From positions 1 through 64,000 of the forward strand of contig CAYSDH010000008.1 in the NCBI GenBank assembly GCA_964429805.1: 64,000 nt of DNA, in the 5' to 3' direction. The stretch is from CAYSDH01 sp964429805. Lineage in GTDB: Bacteria; Bacteroidota; Bacteroidia; Flavobacteriales_D; JABDKJ01. The position numbers and the translations under genes are program-made. Under the pieces are notes generated by a model. The model ran no database searches. It was given only the letters and a program-made list of their open reading frames with translations, and was not told the origin of the DNA. This document shows, one piece after another, positions 1 to 7,860 of the stretch. Each line of letters starts with the position of its first letter. Positions within the stretch are counted from its first letter, which is position 1.

Positions 1-863
1 GGATAGACCTGAGTGATGAGGGAATGGACAGAAAAATCCTACAACGCTCAGACGTCACCTCTGTATACATGACCCAAGACATCGGTACGGCTATCATGCG
101 CTTTGATGAAAACCCTGGCTTGACATCGCAGATATACACGGTCGGAAATGAGCAGGACTATCACTTTAAAGTACTTTTTAAGATACTAGACAAACTGGGT
201 TATGACTGGGCAAAAGACTGTCATCACCTCAGTTATGGTATGGTCGAGTTGCCTGAAGGTAAGATGAAGTCGCGTGAAGGAACTGTGGTTGATGCAGATG
301 ACTTGATGGAAGAGATGGTGCGCACCGCTGAGGAGATAACTACCGAATTAGGGAAACTTGACGGTGTGGCTGATGATGAAAAAAAGGAACTCTATGAAGT
401 CATTGGACTTGGGGCATTGAAGTACTTCTTACTCAAGGTCGATCCAAAAAAGAAAATGATGTTTGACCCGGCCGAGTCGATTGACTTTTCAGGAAATACT
501 GGCCCGTTCATACAATACACGCATGCGCGCATCAAAAGTATTCTGCGCAAGTATGGCAAGCCAGCGCCAGACAGTATTAACTCGTCTGTGGAACTTCACC
601 CAATGGAGCGCGAGGTGATTCACGCGCTCTATCAATTTCCCAAAGCGATGCACGAAGCGGCAGAGAACTACTCCCCTGCCCTGATTGCAAATTACATCTA
701 CGACTTGGTCAAAACGTTTAACAGCTACTATCAAGCTGTGCCAATTCTCAAAGAGGAAAATGCAGACACCTTAGAGATGCGCATTGCCCTCATCGCTCAA
801 GTGGCTGAGGTTGTGAAAAAAGGAATGGGGCTGCTTGGCATCTCCGTGCCAGAGCGCATGTAG
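1..863 (+). CDS. argS: Arginine--tRNA ligase, C-terminal part
   Basis: Class I aminoacyl-tRNA synthetase that charges tRNA-Arg in the cytoplasm. The gene enters the window already open: the frame read from base 3 gives IDLSDEGMDRK, so the first Met is internal. Visible are the QRSD-TSVYMTQDIG stretch of the catalytic core, a KMSKS-type loop as KMKSREG in the Bacteroidota form, and the alpha-helical anticodon-binding (DALR) domain with TGPFIQYTHARI, ending in the family-typical VPERM. About 287 residues are present, roughly half the usual length. One oddity is Val in the normally invariant SDGT motif (codon at 54-56). It converges on purB with 25 bases between the stops and no clear terminator. 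Confidence 0.96.
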   Translation, partial: IDLSDEGMDRKILQRSDVTSVYMTQDIGTAIMRFDENPGLTSQIYTVGNEQDYHFKVLFKILDKLGYDWAKDCHHLSYGMVELPEGKMKSREGTVVDADDLMEEMVRTAEEITTELGKLDGVADDEKKELYEVIGLGALKYFLLKVDPKKKMMFDPAESIDFSGNTGPFIQYTHARIKSILRKYGKPAPDSINSSVELHPMEREVIHALYQFPKAMHEAAENYSPALIANYIYDLVKTFNSYYQAVPILKEENADTLEMRIALIAQVAEVVKKGMGLLGISVPERM

Positions 864-888
864 ATCTTTGTGACTCGCTTACTGTGAG

Positions 889-2232
889 TTATACTCCAGT
901 ATAATTCTCAGGTCTGATGGCGTGCAACTCAGTTTTGACCTCATCAGAGACTTCTAAACTGTCTATGAATACTCCGATAGACTGCTCATTAATCACCGAG
1001 TTGGTGCGCGTAAGTCCTTTAAGCGCTTCATATGGCGAAGGATACCCCTCTCGCCTCAACACTGTCTGAATGGCCTCAGCCACCACGGCCCAATTAGCCT
1101 CCAAGTCAGCGGCAATTTTCACATCGTTTAAGAGCAGCTTATTCAGCCCTTTTTGGACACTGTTAAGCGCAATCATGCTGTGACCTATCGGCACACCAAT
1201 TACTCTCAGCACAGTACTGTCAGTCAAGTCGCGTTGCAGTCTGGAGATAGGTAACTTGGAGGCCAAGTGACCAAAAATGGCATTGGCGATGCCCAGATTT
1301 CCTTCTGCATTTTCAAAGTCGATGGGGTTAACCTTGTGCGGCATGGCGCTTGAACCGACCTCTCCTTCCTTGATTTTCTGCTTGAAGTAATCCATGCTCA
1401 CATAAGTCCAGATGTCTCTGCAGAGGTCTACAAGTATGACGTTGACTCTAGACATGGCGTCAAAGAGGGCAGCCATGTTGTCGTAATGTTCTATCTGCGT
1501 AGTGGTCTGCGAACGACTCACTCCGAGCTTATCACTCAAAAAACCGTTGGCAAAAGCCACCCAGTCTTGATTTGGATAAGCCACGTGGTGCGCATTAAAA
1601 TTTCCTGTTGCCCCGCCAAATTTTGCAGAAAAAGGAATGGATTTCAATGTGTTGAGCTGGACATCAAGTCGCTCAATAAAGACGTCCATCTCTTTACCTA
1701 ATCTGGTCGGAGAGGCTGGCTGACCATGAGTACGCGCCAGCATGGCAATGTCTTTCCAGTCATTGGCCTTCTCTCTGAGCAGCCCAATGATGGCCTCGAT
1801 TTTTGGCAGATACACATCTGCCAGACCGTCTTTTAACGAGCGTGGAATGGCCGTGTTATTAATGTCTTGACTCGTCAAACCGAAGTGCACGAATTCGAGA
1901 TATTGCTCCAGACCATTCTCTCTCAAAATGTCCTTCAAGTAATACTCCACCGCCTTGACATCATGATTGGTAATCTTCTCGGTGTCTTTAATCTTTTGCG
2001 CCCCTTCTTCATCAAAGAACTCAACGGCTTGCCTGAGCTTGGCAAACACAGCACGATCTACATCTTTGAGTTGAGGCAAAGGCATCTCGCACAAGGCGAT
2101 AAAATACTCTACCTCCACAAGCAAACGATACTTGATTAAAGCAAATTCTGAGAAATAAGAACCGAGTTGATGCGTTGCCTTATGATAGCGACCATCAACG
2201 GGAGAAATGACTGTAAGCGGTGAGAATTCCAT
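889..2232 (-). CDS. purB: Adenylosuccinate lyase
   Basis: Catalyses two fumarate-releasing steps of purine synthesis: SAICAR to AICAR, and adenylosuccinate to AMP. The 447-residue length fits the shorter bacterial class. Family motifs are HFGLTSQDINNT (116-127), THGQPASPT (168-176) with the general-acid His, and the fumarase/ASL signature SSAMPHKVNP (294-303) carrying the catalytic serine loop. The start is the first ATG, 23 bases downstream of a perfect TAnnTTTG element. It converges with argS and is divergent from the EI24 gene. Nothing in it looks damaged. Confidence 0.97.
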   Translation of the reverse strand: MEFSPLTVISPVDGRYHKATHQLGSYFSEFALIKYRLLVEVEYFIALCEMPLPQLKDVDRAVFAKLRQAVEFFDEEGAQKIKDTEKITNHDVKAVEYYLKDILRENGLEQYLEFVHFGLTSQDINNTAIPRSLKDGLADVYLPKIEAIIGLLREKANDWKDIAMLARTHGQPASPTRLGKEMDVFIERLDVQLNTLKSIPFSAKFGGATGNFNAHHVAYPNQDWVAFANGFLSDKLGVSRSQTTTQIEHYDNMAALFDAMSRVNVILVDLCRDIWTYVSMDYFKQKIKEGEVGSSAMPHKVNPIDFENAEGNLGIANAIFGHLASKLPISRLQRDLTDSTVLRVIGVPIGHSMIALNSVQKGLNKLLLNDVKIAADLEANWAVVAEAIQTVLRREGYPSPYEALKGLTRTNSVINEQSIGVFIDSLEVSDEVKTELHAIRPENYTGV

Positions 2233-2254
2233 ATTTTGTTGGAAATTGAAGGGG

Positions 2255-2262
2255 CAAATTTA
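2255..2262 (-). promoter_or_regulatory. Bacteroidota -7 element upstream of purB
   Basis: On the minus strand this reads TAAATTTG, an exact match to the Bacteroidota -7 consensus TAnnTTTG, 22 bases before the purB ATG. A correctly spaced -33 TTG is not obvious. The assignment rests on position and consensus only. Confidence 0.55.
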
Positions 2263-2294
2263 CTCTTTTGACTTCGCAGCTCCGCACCAATCCA

Positions 2295-2302
2295 TAATTT
2301 TG
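2295..2302 (+). promoter_or_regulatory. Bacteroidota -7 element upstream of the EI24 gene
   Basis: TAATTTTG matches TAnnTTTG exactly and lies 17 bases before the ATG at 2320. A TTTTG at 2266-2270 could be the -33 box, but the 24-base spacing is a little long. Together with the purB element it forms a compact divergent promoter region. Confidence 0.5.
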
Positions 2303-2319
2303 AGCATCAGTACAACACA

Positions 2320-3258
2320 ATGAGGATATTACAAGACTTCACAGTCGGAGTTAAGCACTTCTTTTCAGCCGCGCGATTTATGCTCCAGCATAAATTGATA
2401 CTGTGGTTTATCTTTCCGCTCCTCATCTCTGGCATCATGTTTTACGGAGGCGCTACGCTCATAGGCTCTGCCGCAGACCAGGTTGAAGTCTGGACGAACG
2501 AGTACCTGCAACTCGAACCCGACCCTGTGGAAGAAGGACGCGCCAAGTCCTTTTGGAATTTTTGGGAGACCTGTAAAGAATGGATTAACGCAGGCTCTTC
2601 TTCCTTTCTTAAAATACTGAGCAGCATACTCTTGTGGTTGCTGATGGCCATTATGATGAAGTACGTGCTGCTGATTCTCATGTCGCCAGTTCTCGCTTTT
2701 TTGTCTGAAAAAGTAGAAGAAAAACTGACCGGAAATTCCTATCCCTTTCGCGTAGACCGATTTATCAAAGATGTGTTGCGCGGTGTGCTGGTCGCCNNNN
2801 NNNNNNNNNNNNNNNNNNNNNNNNNNNNNNNNNNNNNNNNNNNNNNNNNNNNNNNNNNNNNNNNNNNNNNNNNNNNNNNNNNNNNNNNNNNNNNNNTTTG
2901 GTCACTTTCGCTCATCTTTCCAATTGTGGCACCGATAACCATCATCATCACCGTGGGTGTGTCGGCTTATTATTATGGTTTCTCCATGATAGATTATGTC
3001 AATGAGCGCAGGCGACTCAGCATGGGAGACAGTGCCCGCTTTGTGAGAGCATACAAAGGAATCGCGCTGGCAATCGGTATATTCATAGTGATTGGGATGA
3101 AAGTGCCTTTACTTGGCTTTATTTTTGCTTCGTTTGCATCAATGCTTGGTGCGGTGGCCGCTGTGACTGTGGTGCACGAGCGAATTGACTTAAGAAAAAA
3201 CGAACATGCAGTCCGAGCGACTGAGCAAAACGATTCGAAGACTATAGATAAACTATGA
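2320..3258 (+). CDS. EI24 domain membrane protein (gap inside)
   Basis: Integral membrane protein of the EI24/CysZ-like family (Pfam EI24), function not settled in Bacteroidota. Hydrophobic segments are seen near residues 23-48 and 95-125, then after the gap a long IFPIVAPITIIIT segment and two closing segments separated by a basic YVNERRRLS loop typical of the family. A run of 100 N (2797-2896) removes about 33 codons; both flanks read in the same frame, so the gene is probably intact. The stop overlaps the next start in ATGA, which implies translational coupling with the TPR/propeller protein. Confidence 0.82.
   Translation: MRILQDFTVGVKHFFSAARFMLQHKLILWFIFPLLISGIMFYGGATLIGSAADQVEVWTNEYLQLEPDPVEEGRAKSFWNFWETCKEWINAGSSSFLKILSSILLWLLMAIMMKYVLLILMSPVLAFLSEKVEEKLTGNSYPFRVDRFIKDVLRGVLVAXXXXXXXXXXXXXXXXXXXXXXXXXXXXXXXXXXWSLSLIFPIVAPITIIITVGVSAYYYGFSMIDYVNERRRLSMGDSARFVRAYKGIALAIGIFIVIGMKVPLLGFIFASFASMLGAVAAVTVVHERIDLRKNEHAVRATEQNDSKTIDKL
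2797..2896. other. Assembly gap, 100 N
   Basis: A run of exactly 100 N inside the EI24 gene. The round number suggests a placeholder or estimate rather than a measured length; reading frame is preserved on both sides. Confidence 0.95.
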
Positions 3259-4850
3259 AACGATTACTGCTTTTAATTCTCCTGTGTGCATGCATGACTG
3301 ACTACTCTGCCCAAAACAAGGCCAAGGTGGCCCTCAAGATGACGCAGGCACGACAAGAATTTTTGAAAAATAACTTTTGGGGCGCGCTTGACTTATATAG
3401 ACAGGCAGATAAAGCGAATCCGGGCAGTGCGACCATCGCATACCGAATAGGTGAAGTGCAGTATAATCTGAAGCACTACAAAATTGCAAGAGAATACTTT
3501 GAGAAGGCCAAGCAATTAGATCGCAATGTGGATGAGGAGCTTCCCCTTATGCTGGGTTATACCTATCACCGATTGGCTGAATTAGACCTCGCTGTTGAGG
3601 CCTATAGAGATTACAGACTCAGTGTCACTGATGAAAAAGCCGAGCGAGTCAATGTCAAAGACTTCATAGACCAGTGCCTATATGCCAAAGAAATGATGCA
3701 AGCGCCAGTAGATGTCGAAATCAATAACTTGACCTTGGATGTCAACTCCAGATTTGATGACTACGCTCCATCCATTACTGCAGATGGGAAGATGATGGTC
3801 TTCACGTCTAGGCGTCCGTCAACCAGTAATGTGGTTGATGAGGCGGGCGACTTCAAGTACTTTGAGGACATCTACTTCTGCGAATGGGATGAAGAGGAGA
3901 GCACCTGGTTTTCGGCCGAGCGATTTGATGCAAATGTCAACTCAGAGACCCATGATGCCGTGCTGAGTATCGCGCCTGATGGGAAGCAACTTTTTGTCTA
4001 TAAGAACAACACGCGCATGGCTGGAGATATCTTTCAGTCTGACTTTAATGGGGCATCATGGAGTATTCCTCAAAAACTAAAAGGCAGAATAAACACGTCT
4101 TACTTTGAGTCATCTGTGAGCATCACTGCCGATGGTAACACCATGTACTTTATCTCAGAACGCCCCACCGGAATGAGGCATGGCGACATATATAGAAGTC
4201 AACGAAGCGGCACAGATTCTTGGGGAAAACCAGAAAACCTTGGCGATGTAATCAACACCTATGGCGATGAGAAATTTGTCTTCATTCATCCCAATGGAAA
4301 CACCTTGTTTTTTGCCAGCGATGGGCATTTGACCATGGGCAGTTATGACATTTTTAGAAGTGAACTGAAGGATGGAAAGTGGACCACACCAGTCAACTTA
4401 GGGTACCCGATTAATACCGTAAATGAAGAGTCCACCTTTTCTATGACAGCCGATAATAAGAAGCTGCTTATCTCCGCAGAGTATGAAGATGGTATTGGCG
4501 AGCGAGACATTTATGAGATTGATGTCAGTAATGCCGACATCCTTCACTCGCTCAATATCGATTCTGAGTTGCTGAGCACGCATAGCAATGTCAGTGTGTT
4601 TGGCACCATTTTAACCAATGATGACAAGCCTCTGCCGTTTGAAGAGGTTAGAGTGCTAGACGGAAAGACAAGAGAGCATGTGTTTACTGGCCGCACAGAC
4701 AAGGATGGTTATTATGAAATCTCTTTACAGAAAGGAAGAACCTATGATTTCTTCTTACGCGCCAAAAATGGTGAGACGGGTCAATTTAAAGTGAACTTGA
4801 AAAATGTAGAACCTACTGAGAATTCGCTTCAGCAGGATTATCAAATGTGA
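3255..4850 (+). CDS. TPR and PD40 beta-propeller envelope protein with carboxypeptidase-like domain
   Basis: Secreted 531-residue protein. A signal peptide covers about residues 1-19 (LLLILLCACMTDYSAQ), TPR-like helices about 25-130 (NNFWGALDLYRQADKANP, YRIGEVQYNLKHYKIAREYF), a PD40/WD40-like propeller about 175-425 with repeated APSITADGKMMVFTS-type blades, and a carboxypeptidase-regulatory-like beta-sandwich about 455-525. This order matches the front of OmpA-family proteins such as PorE of the type IX secretion system, but the C-terminal OmpA peptidoglycan-binding domain is absent and the gene simply stops. It is therefore probably a periplasmic relative rather than PorE itself. It overlaps the EI24 gene by four bases. 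Confidence 0.8.
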   Translation: MKRLLLLILLCACMTDYSAQNKAKVALKMTQARQEFLKNNFWGALDLYRQADKANPGSATIAYRIGEVQYNLKHYKIAREYFEKAKQLDRNVDEELPLMLGYTYHRLAELDLAVEAYRDYRLSVTDEKAERVNVKDFIDQCLYAKEMMQAPVDVEINNLTLDVNSRFDDYAPSITADGKMMVFTSRRPSTSNVVDEAGDFKYFEDIYFCEWDEEESTWFSAERFDANVNSETHDAVLSIAPDGKQLFVYKNNTRMAGDIFQSDFNGASWSIPQKLKGRINTSYFESSVSITADGNTMYFISERPTGMRHGDIYRSQRSGTDSWGKPENLGDVINTYGDEKFVFIHPNGNTLFFASDGHLTMGSYDIFRSELKDGKWTTPVNLGYPINTVNEESTFSMTADNKKLLISAEYEDGIGERDIYEIDVSNADILHSLNIDSELLSTHSNVSVFGTILTNDDKPLPFEEVRVLDGKTREHVFTGRTDKDGYYEISLQKGRTYDFFLRAKNGETGQFKVNLKNVEPTENSLQQDYQM

Positions 4851-4960
4851 TTTGTGAGATTCACGGAATAACAAATTCGACCTACACTTGAGGAATAAAA
4901 TACAATGATGTTGGCTTGGATTTGATGAAGGAGTCGTGGACGGAATTTGATTTGTCTAGC

Positions 4961-5608
4961 TTATTGAATGATTTCATAGTCAATCAGGTTCCAGACCTGA
5001 TTTTCATCGATTAGTTCCTTTTTAATAATGCCAAAATGTCTTCCTATAAAATAGACCACCTCTTGATCCCCTTCAGAATCATCCTCAGTGGCATGGTGCC
5101 TAAAAACATTTGTAAATATGTGATTATTTAATGTCAAAGAATCAAGTCTGTCGGTCACTGTAACTACAGCACCATCGTCAAGGGTTCCCCAATTCCCAAC
5201 AAAAACTGGAGAGTGAAAAATATAATCTGCCCCTACAAAATCACCCGGTCTAGACTTGGATCGCTCCACTCTCTTACACTGACAGTTACCTATGGCACAT
5301 GAACGACTGAAGGAATCATGAAAAATGTAGGTAAAATCGTAATCAAAATAAGAGCTATATGAATGCCAAATGAAACCTTCTTCACCATCTGGATCGGCTC
5401 CTCTCCATGCATCATACACAGTGACCGTATCAAGCGCGCCTGAGTTCTCTTCTTCATAAATCCAGTAGCTGCCTTCGTCATAGAAAAACCAATCATGAAG
5501 TTCCGCTATGCTCTCATCCTCTGCGCAGGTCTCTGGGCATTCCTCTTCTTTACACGTACTCATGAAGAGTAAGATTATAATGCCTGCTATGAAGTAACGT
5601 ATGTTCAC
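4961..5608 (-). CDS. Hypothetical lipoprotein, copy 1
   Basis: A 215-residue protein with a lipoprotein signal: IIILLFMSTC, Cys19 followed by KEEECPETCAEDES. The body is acidic and aromatic (DEGSYWIYEEENSG, HSYSSYFDYDFTYIFHDS) and has a CAIGNCQC cluster. No family recognised; the Trp/Tyr-rich start resembles small Bacteroidota lipoproteins of unknown role. The frame opens at a GTG (5606-5608). A near-identical second copy, mostly hidden by N, follows at 5923-6121, whose matching codon is ATG, which supports this start. Confidence 0.75.
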   Translation of the reverse strand: MNIRYFIAGIIILLFMSTCKEEECPETCAEDESIAELHDWFFYDEGSYWIYEEENSGALDTVTVYDAWRGADPDGEEGFIWHSYSSYFDYDFTYIFHDSFSRSCAIGNCQCKRVERSKSRPGDFVGADYIFHSPVFVGNWGTLDDGAVVTVTDRLDSLTLNNHIFTNVFRHHATEDDSEGDQEVVYFIGRHFGIIKKELIDENQVWNLIDYEIIQ

Positions 5609-5647
5609 CTTCGTTTAAGATACGGTATTCTTCTATTTAGTTCAGAA

Positions 5648-5895
5648 TCAAATGGCCGTGCTGTAATGATAGCCTTCTGGAGTCTGGTCACCAATATGAT
5701 TAAAGCCCAGACCATTGGCACTCATGGGAATGCTCTCTCCGTCATCCGCACCTATTTTCATGAAATACTTTTTCATATGGTCACGGTAATCCAGTAGGTG
5801 CCTTGCATCTCTTAATCAGTCATTTGAGCATGCACGTCAACAGAGACCGTGAGGAAGAATAGAAAAGTAATGCTGAGAATAATTAGTTGTTTCAT
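5648..5895 (-). pseudogene. Frameshifted small secreted protein
   Basis: Between the two lipoprotein copies the minus strand has an ATG at 5895 followed by a clear signal peptide (ILSITFLFFLTVSVDVHAQ) that stops at TAA 5812-5814. The neighbouring frame then opens at once and reads LRDARHLLDYRDHMKKYF, MKIGADDGESIPMSANG and LGFNHIGDQTPEGYHYS to TGA at 5648-5650. Joining the two by a single-base change gives one secreted protein of about 80 residues. The mature part is not recognised; MKIGADDGES faintly recalls the start of Hcp-like proteins, but the rest does not. A sequencing error could also explain the break. Confidence 0.45.
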
Positions 5896-5922
5896 GGTTA
5901 TTCGGAATTGGATTTGTCTAGC

Positions 5923-6121
5923 TTATTGAATGATTTCATAGTCAATCAGGTTCCAGACCTGATTTNNNNNNNNNNNNNNNNNNNNNNNNNNNNNNNNNNN
6001 NNNNNNNNNNNNNNNNNNNNNNNNNNNNNNNNNNNNNNNNNNNNNNNNNNNNNNNNNNNNNNNNNCACGTACTCATGAAGAGTAAGATTATAATGCCTGC
6101 TATGAAGTAACGTATGTTCAT
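5923..6121 (-). CDS. Hypothetical lipoprotein, copy 2 (mostly hidden by gap)
   Basis: The bases at 5903-5965 repeat those at 4941-5003 with one mismatch, and 6066-6120 repeat 5553-5607, so both ends of a second copy of the lipoprotein gene flank the N run. Here the start codon is ATG (6119-6121) where copy 1 has GTG. By comparison 549 bases are missing, not 100; inserting 549 restores exactly the 648-base length of copy 1. The hidden part cannot be judged. A tandem duplication collapsed by the assembler is the simplest reading; a scaffolding artefact is the alternative. Confidence 0.6.
5966..6065. other. Assembly gap, 100 N, inside duplicated gene
   Basis: Placeholder gap whose borders coincide with repeat sequence (5004 and 5552 in the first copy). 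The true length predicted from the first copy is 549 bases. Confidence 0.9.
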
Positions 6122-6513
6122 GCAGACGAAAGTTACGCGATCCCTTCGAAATCAGCCAATTAGTAGTTCTCTTTAAGAACTCACATGACCATCATTGGTC
6201 TAGCCGCCCTTGTCTCAAACTCTATCTCAGCATTGGCCTGACCTCAACAACAAGAGAAGGGTTCTCGCAGTCCATTGCTATGTTAATCCGAAAACTCAAC
6301 TCTCGTATTTATCTCCACTGCTGCCTATTAATTCCCGAAGGCACATACACTCCTATATGAGTGAATCAGAACATCTGTCGCAGAACCTCGAAATTTCACA
6401 TCTCAAAATCCCAGAATCCCAGAATCCCAGAACCTCCACATACCCACAATGCAAAAAAAACGCCCCATCCCAAAAAGGAATGAAGCGCTTATATACTTGG
6501 TTAAAAAACCTCT
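6122..6513. other. Non-coding stretch with a short tandem repeat
   Basis: About 390 bases with no convincing gene. A plus-strand open frame from 6210 runs into the DUF937 gene in antisense and has no recognisable protein character. A tandem repeat of AATCCCAG (three units, about 6407-6430) is the only visible structure. No clear terminator or promoter seen. Confidence 0.6.
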
Positions 6514-7119
6514 TTATTTTCCTAAGACGTTCTTTAGTAGACCACCGAGGAGTCCACCTCCACCGCTGTTGCCACCTGCAAGACCTCCGACCATGTCAAA
6601 GATATCACCGATGTCTAGTCCATCGTCCTCTTGTTTTGAGCCTCCGGCCAATTGACCGAGAAGATCACCGATGCCGTCAGAACTAAAGCCACTGTTGCCA
6701 GCTGATCTCTTCTGCTTTCCGAGATAACCCATAATCATGGGAGCAAGAATAGGAAGCAACTTCCCGATAGCACCCGCATCAACACCTAGCTTTCCGGCCA
6801 GTCCGCTTGATACTGTTTCTGTCTTGTCTCCGAGTATGTGCTTCAATATGCCTGAACCGTTGGCCGCTCTTGAGCTGTTGTTTCCTCCGAGGAATCCTCC
6901 GATGTCATCAAGAATACTTCCATCATGGTCGCTATCGAGTGCTCCTAAGAGTCCCTCTGCACCACCTGACTTGGCATTGTTAGACATGGCTCCTAAAAGA
7001 ACTGGCACCAAGGCACCCATGGCTGAGCTCGTTTTGTTCTCATCCATTCCTACAGAGCTGGCTATCTGACTGAGTCCTCCATTTCCAAGAGACTCTAATA
7101 AAACCTTTGTTAAATCCAT
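6514..7119 (-). CDS. DUF937 domain protein
   Basis: Protein of about 201 residues of the DUF937 family, function unknown, often described as YidB-like. It opens MDLTKVLLESLGNGGLSQIA and carries paired domain-like stretches rich in Gly, Leu and Ala (SSAMGALVPVLLGAMSNNA; KLLPILAPMIMGYLGKQ). It ends in a very glycine-rich GGNSGGGGLLGGLLKNVLGK tail. A longer frame starts at 7158, but the internal ATG at 7119 fits the family's usual beginning. No signal peptide, so probably cytoplasmic. It stands alone between a non-coding stretch and an unrelated small gene. Confidence 0.8.
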   Translation of the reverse strand: MDLTKVLLESLGNGGLSQIASSVGMDENKTSSAMGALVPVLLGAMSNNAKSGGAEGLLGALDSDHDGSILDDIGGFLGGNNSSRAANGSGILKHILGDKTETVSSGLAGKLGVDAGAIGKLLPILAPMIMGYLGKQKRSAGNSGFSSDGIGDLLGQLAGGSKQEDDGLDIGDIFDMVGGLAGGNSGGGGLLGGLLKNVLGK

Positions 7120-7221
7120 TTCTACTTTTTTGATATTAAGGTGCCTAAATGTACGCAAATATCAAGCGCCACGGGCCATAAGGGCCTAATCGAAGACTAT
7201 AGAAAACGAAAGGGATTTAAG

Positions 7222-7755
7222 TTAACCCTTCTTCTCTCCTTTGAAATGATCTTCCTTGTCGGCAAAGAGAACATTAAAGGTGGTCATGGATCCATAACAG
7301 CGACTGATGTACTGTTGCAGGCCTATTTTGTCTTGATCAGTCAAGACCTTGTGTGAGTTGATGTTTTGCTCTAAGACACGCAGTCGGTCTCTCATCATCA
7401 CAATCTTGTGCCAGAAAGTGTCAAGCGGTATCTCTTTACTCTGATGCTTTTCGTCTGCGGGCTTGAGTTCTACTGTGCCTCCCTCCCATCGCTCACCGAG
7501 CTCTACTTCATAGGTAATGGCATTTGACTCTTCAAGCACTTCGCGCATGAGATCCATGACCTGATCGGTATCAAAAGAGGCTTCTTCAACCTCATCAGGC
7601 TCCCAGCCATAGGCCAGCACATTAAAACCATCAAAGGACTTGGAGATGGACTGATCTCCGCTTCTGAAAAATACTGTCCATGTGCTCCCTTCGTCAGCGG
7701 CAATGATTCCTTCTCCAAAAGATGGATGCTCTACGCGTGCTCCTAAGCTAATCAT
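7222..7755 (-). CDS. Conserved hypothetical protein with KOW/DUF3553-like N-terminus
   Basis: A 177-residue soluble protein. Residues 1-50 (LGARVEHPSFGEGIIAA then WTVFFRSG) resemble the small beta-barrel used in the DUF3553/UvrD tail and other KOW-like folds, where V-HP-FG-G precedes a variable loop. The rest is mainly charged and helical, with no motif I recognise; QDKIGLQQYISRCYGSMTTFNVLF near the C-terminus is the most distinctive stretch. No neighbours suggest a role: it lies between DUF937 and folD with gaps of about 100 bases on each side. Confidence 0.7.
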   Translation of the reverse strand: MISLGARVEHPSFGEGIIAADEGSTWTVFFRSGDQSISKSFDGFNVLAYGWEPDEVEEASFDTDQVMDLMREVLEESNAITYEVELGERWEGGTVELKPADEKHQSKEIPLDTFWHKIVMMRDRLRVLEQNINSHKVLTDQDKIGLQQYISRCYGSMTTFNVLFADKEDHFKGEKKG

Positions 7756-7860
7756 AAGTCAAGATTTTGATTGCTAATTTCTGCATACGCATGATGCCTC
7801 AGAGACAATTCCTAAGGGATTTTTAAGGCAGAATTGTTGAAGGAAATGCCCTTAATCTTT

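Larger units (their letters stand above)
4941..6120. repeat. Direct repeat pair carrying the lipoprotein gene
   Basis: Direct repeats of about 667 bases: unit 1 at 4941-5607, unit 2 at 5903-6120 with its centre replaced by N. Visible borders: the left match begins at CGGAATT and the right match ends at CGTATGTTCA. The 295 bases between the units hold the broken small secreted gene. Confidence 0.65.

Noticed and set aside
864..888. Possible terminator between argS and purB
   Set aside because: Only a weak, imperfect pairing (GACTC/GAGTT) and no T tract.
6407..6430. Three copies of AATCCCAG as a possible CRISPR or regulatory array
   Set aside because: Units are eight bases with no spacers and only three copies; a simple tandem repeat.
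6210..6686. Plus-strand frame of 158 codons running into the DUF937 gene
   Set aside because: Antisense to a recognised gene over much of its length, no signal or domain, and composition of a non-coding region; it is a mirror of the real frame.
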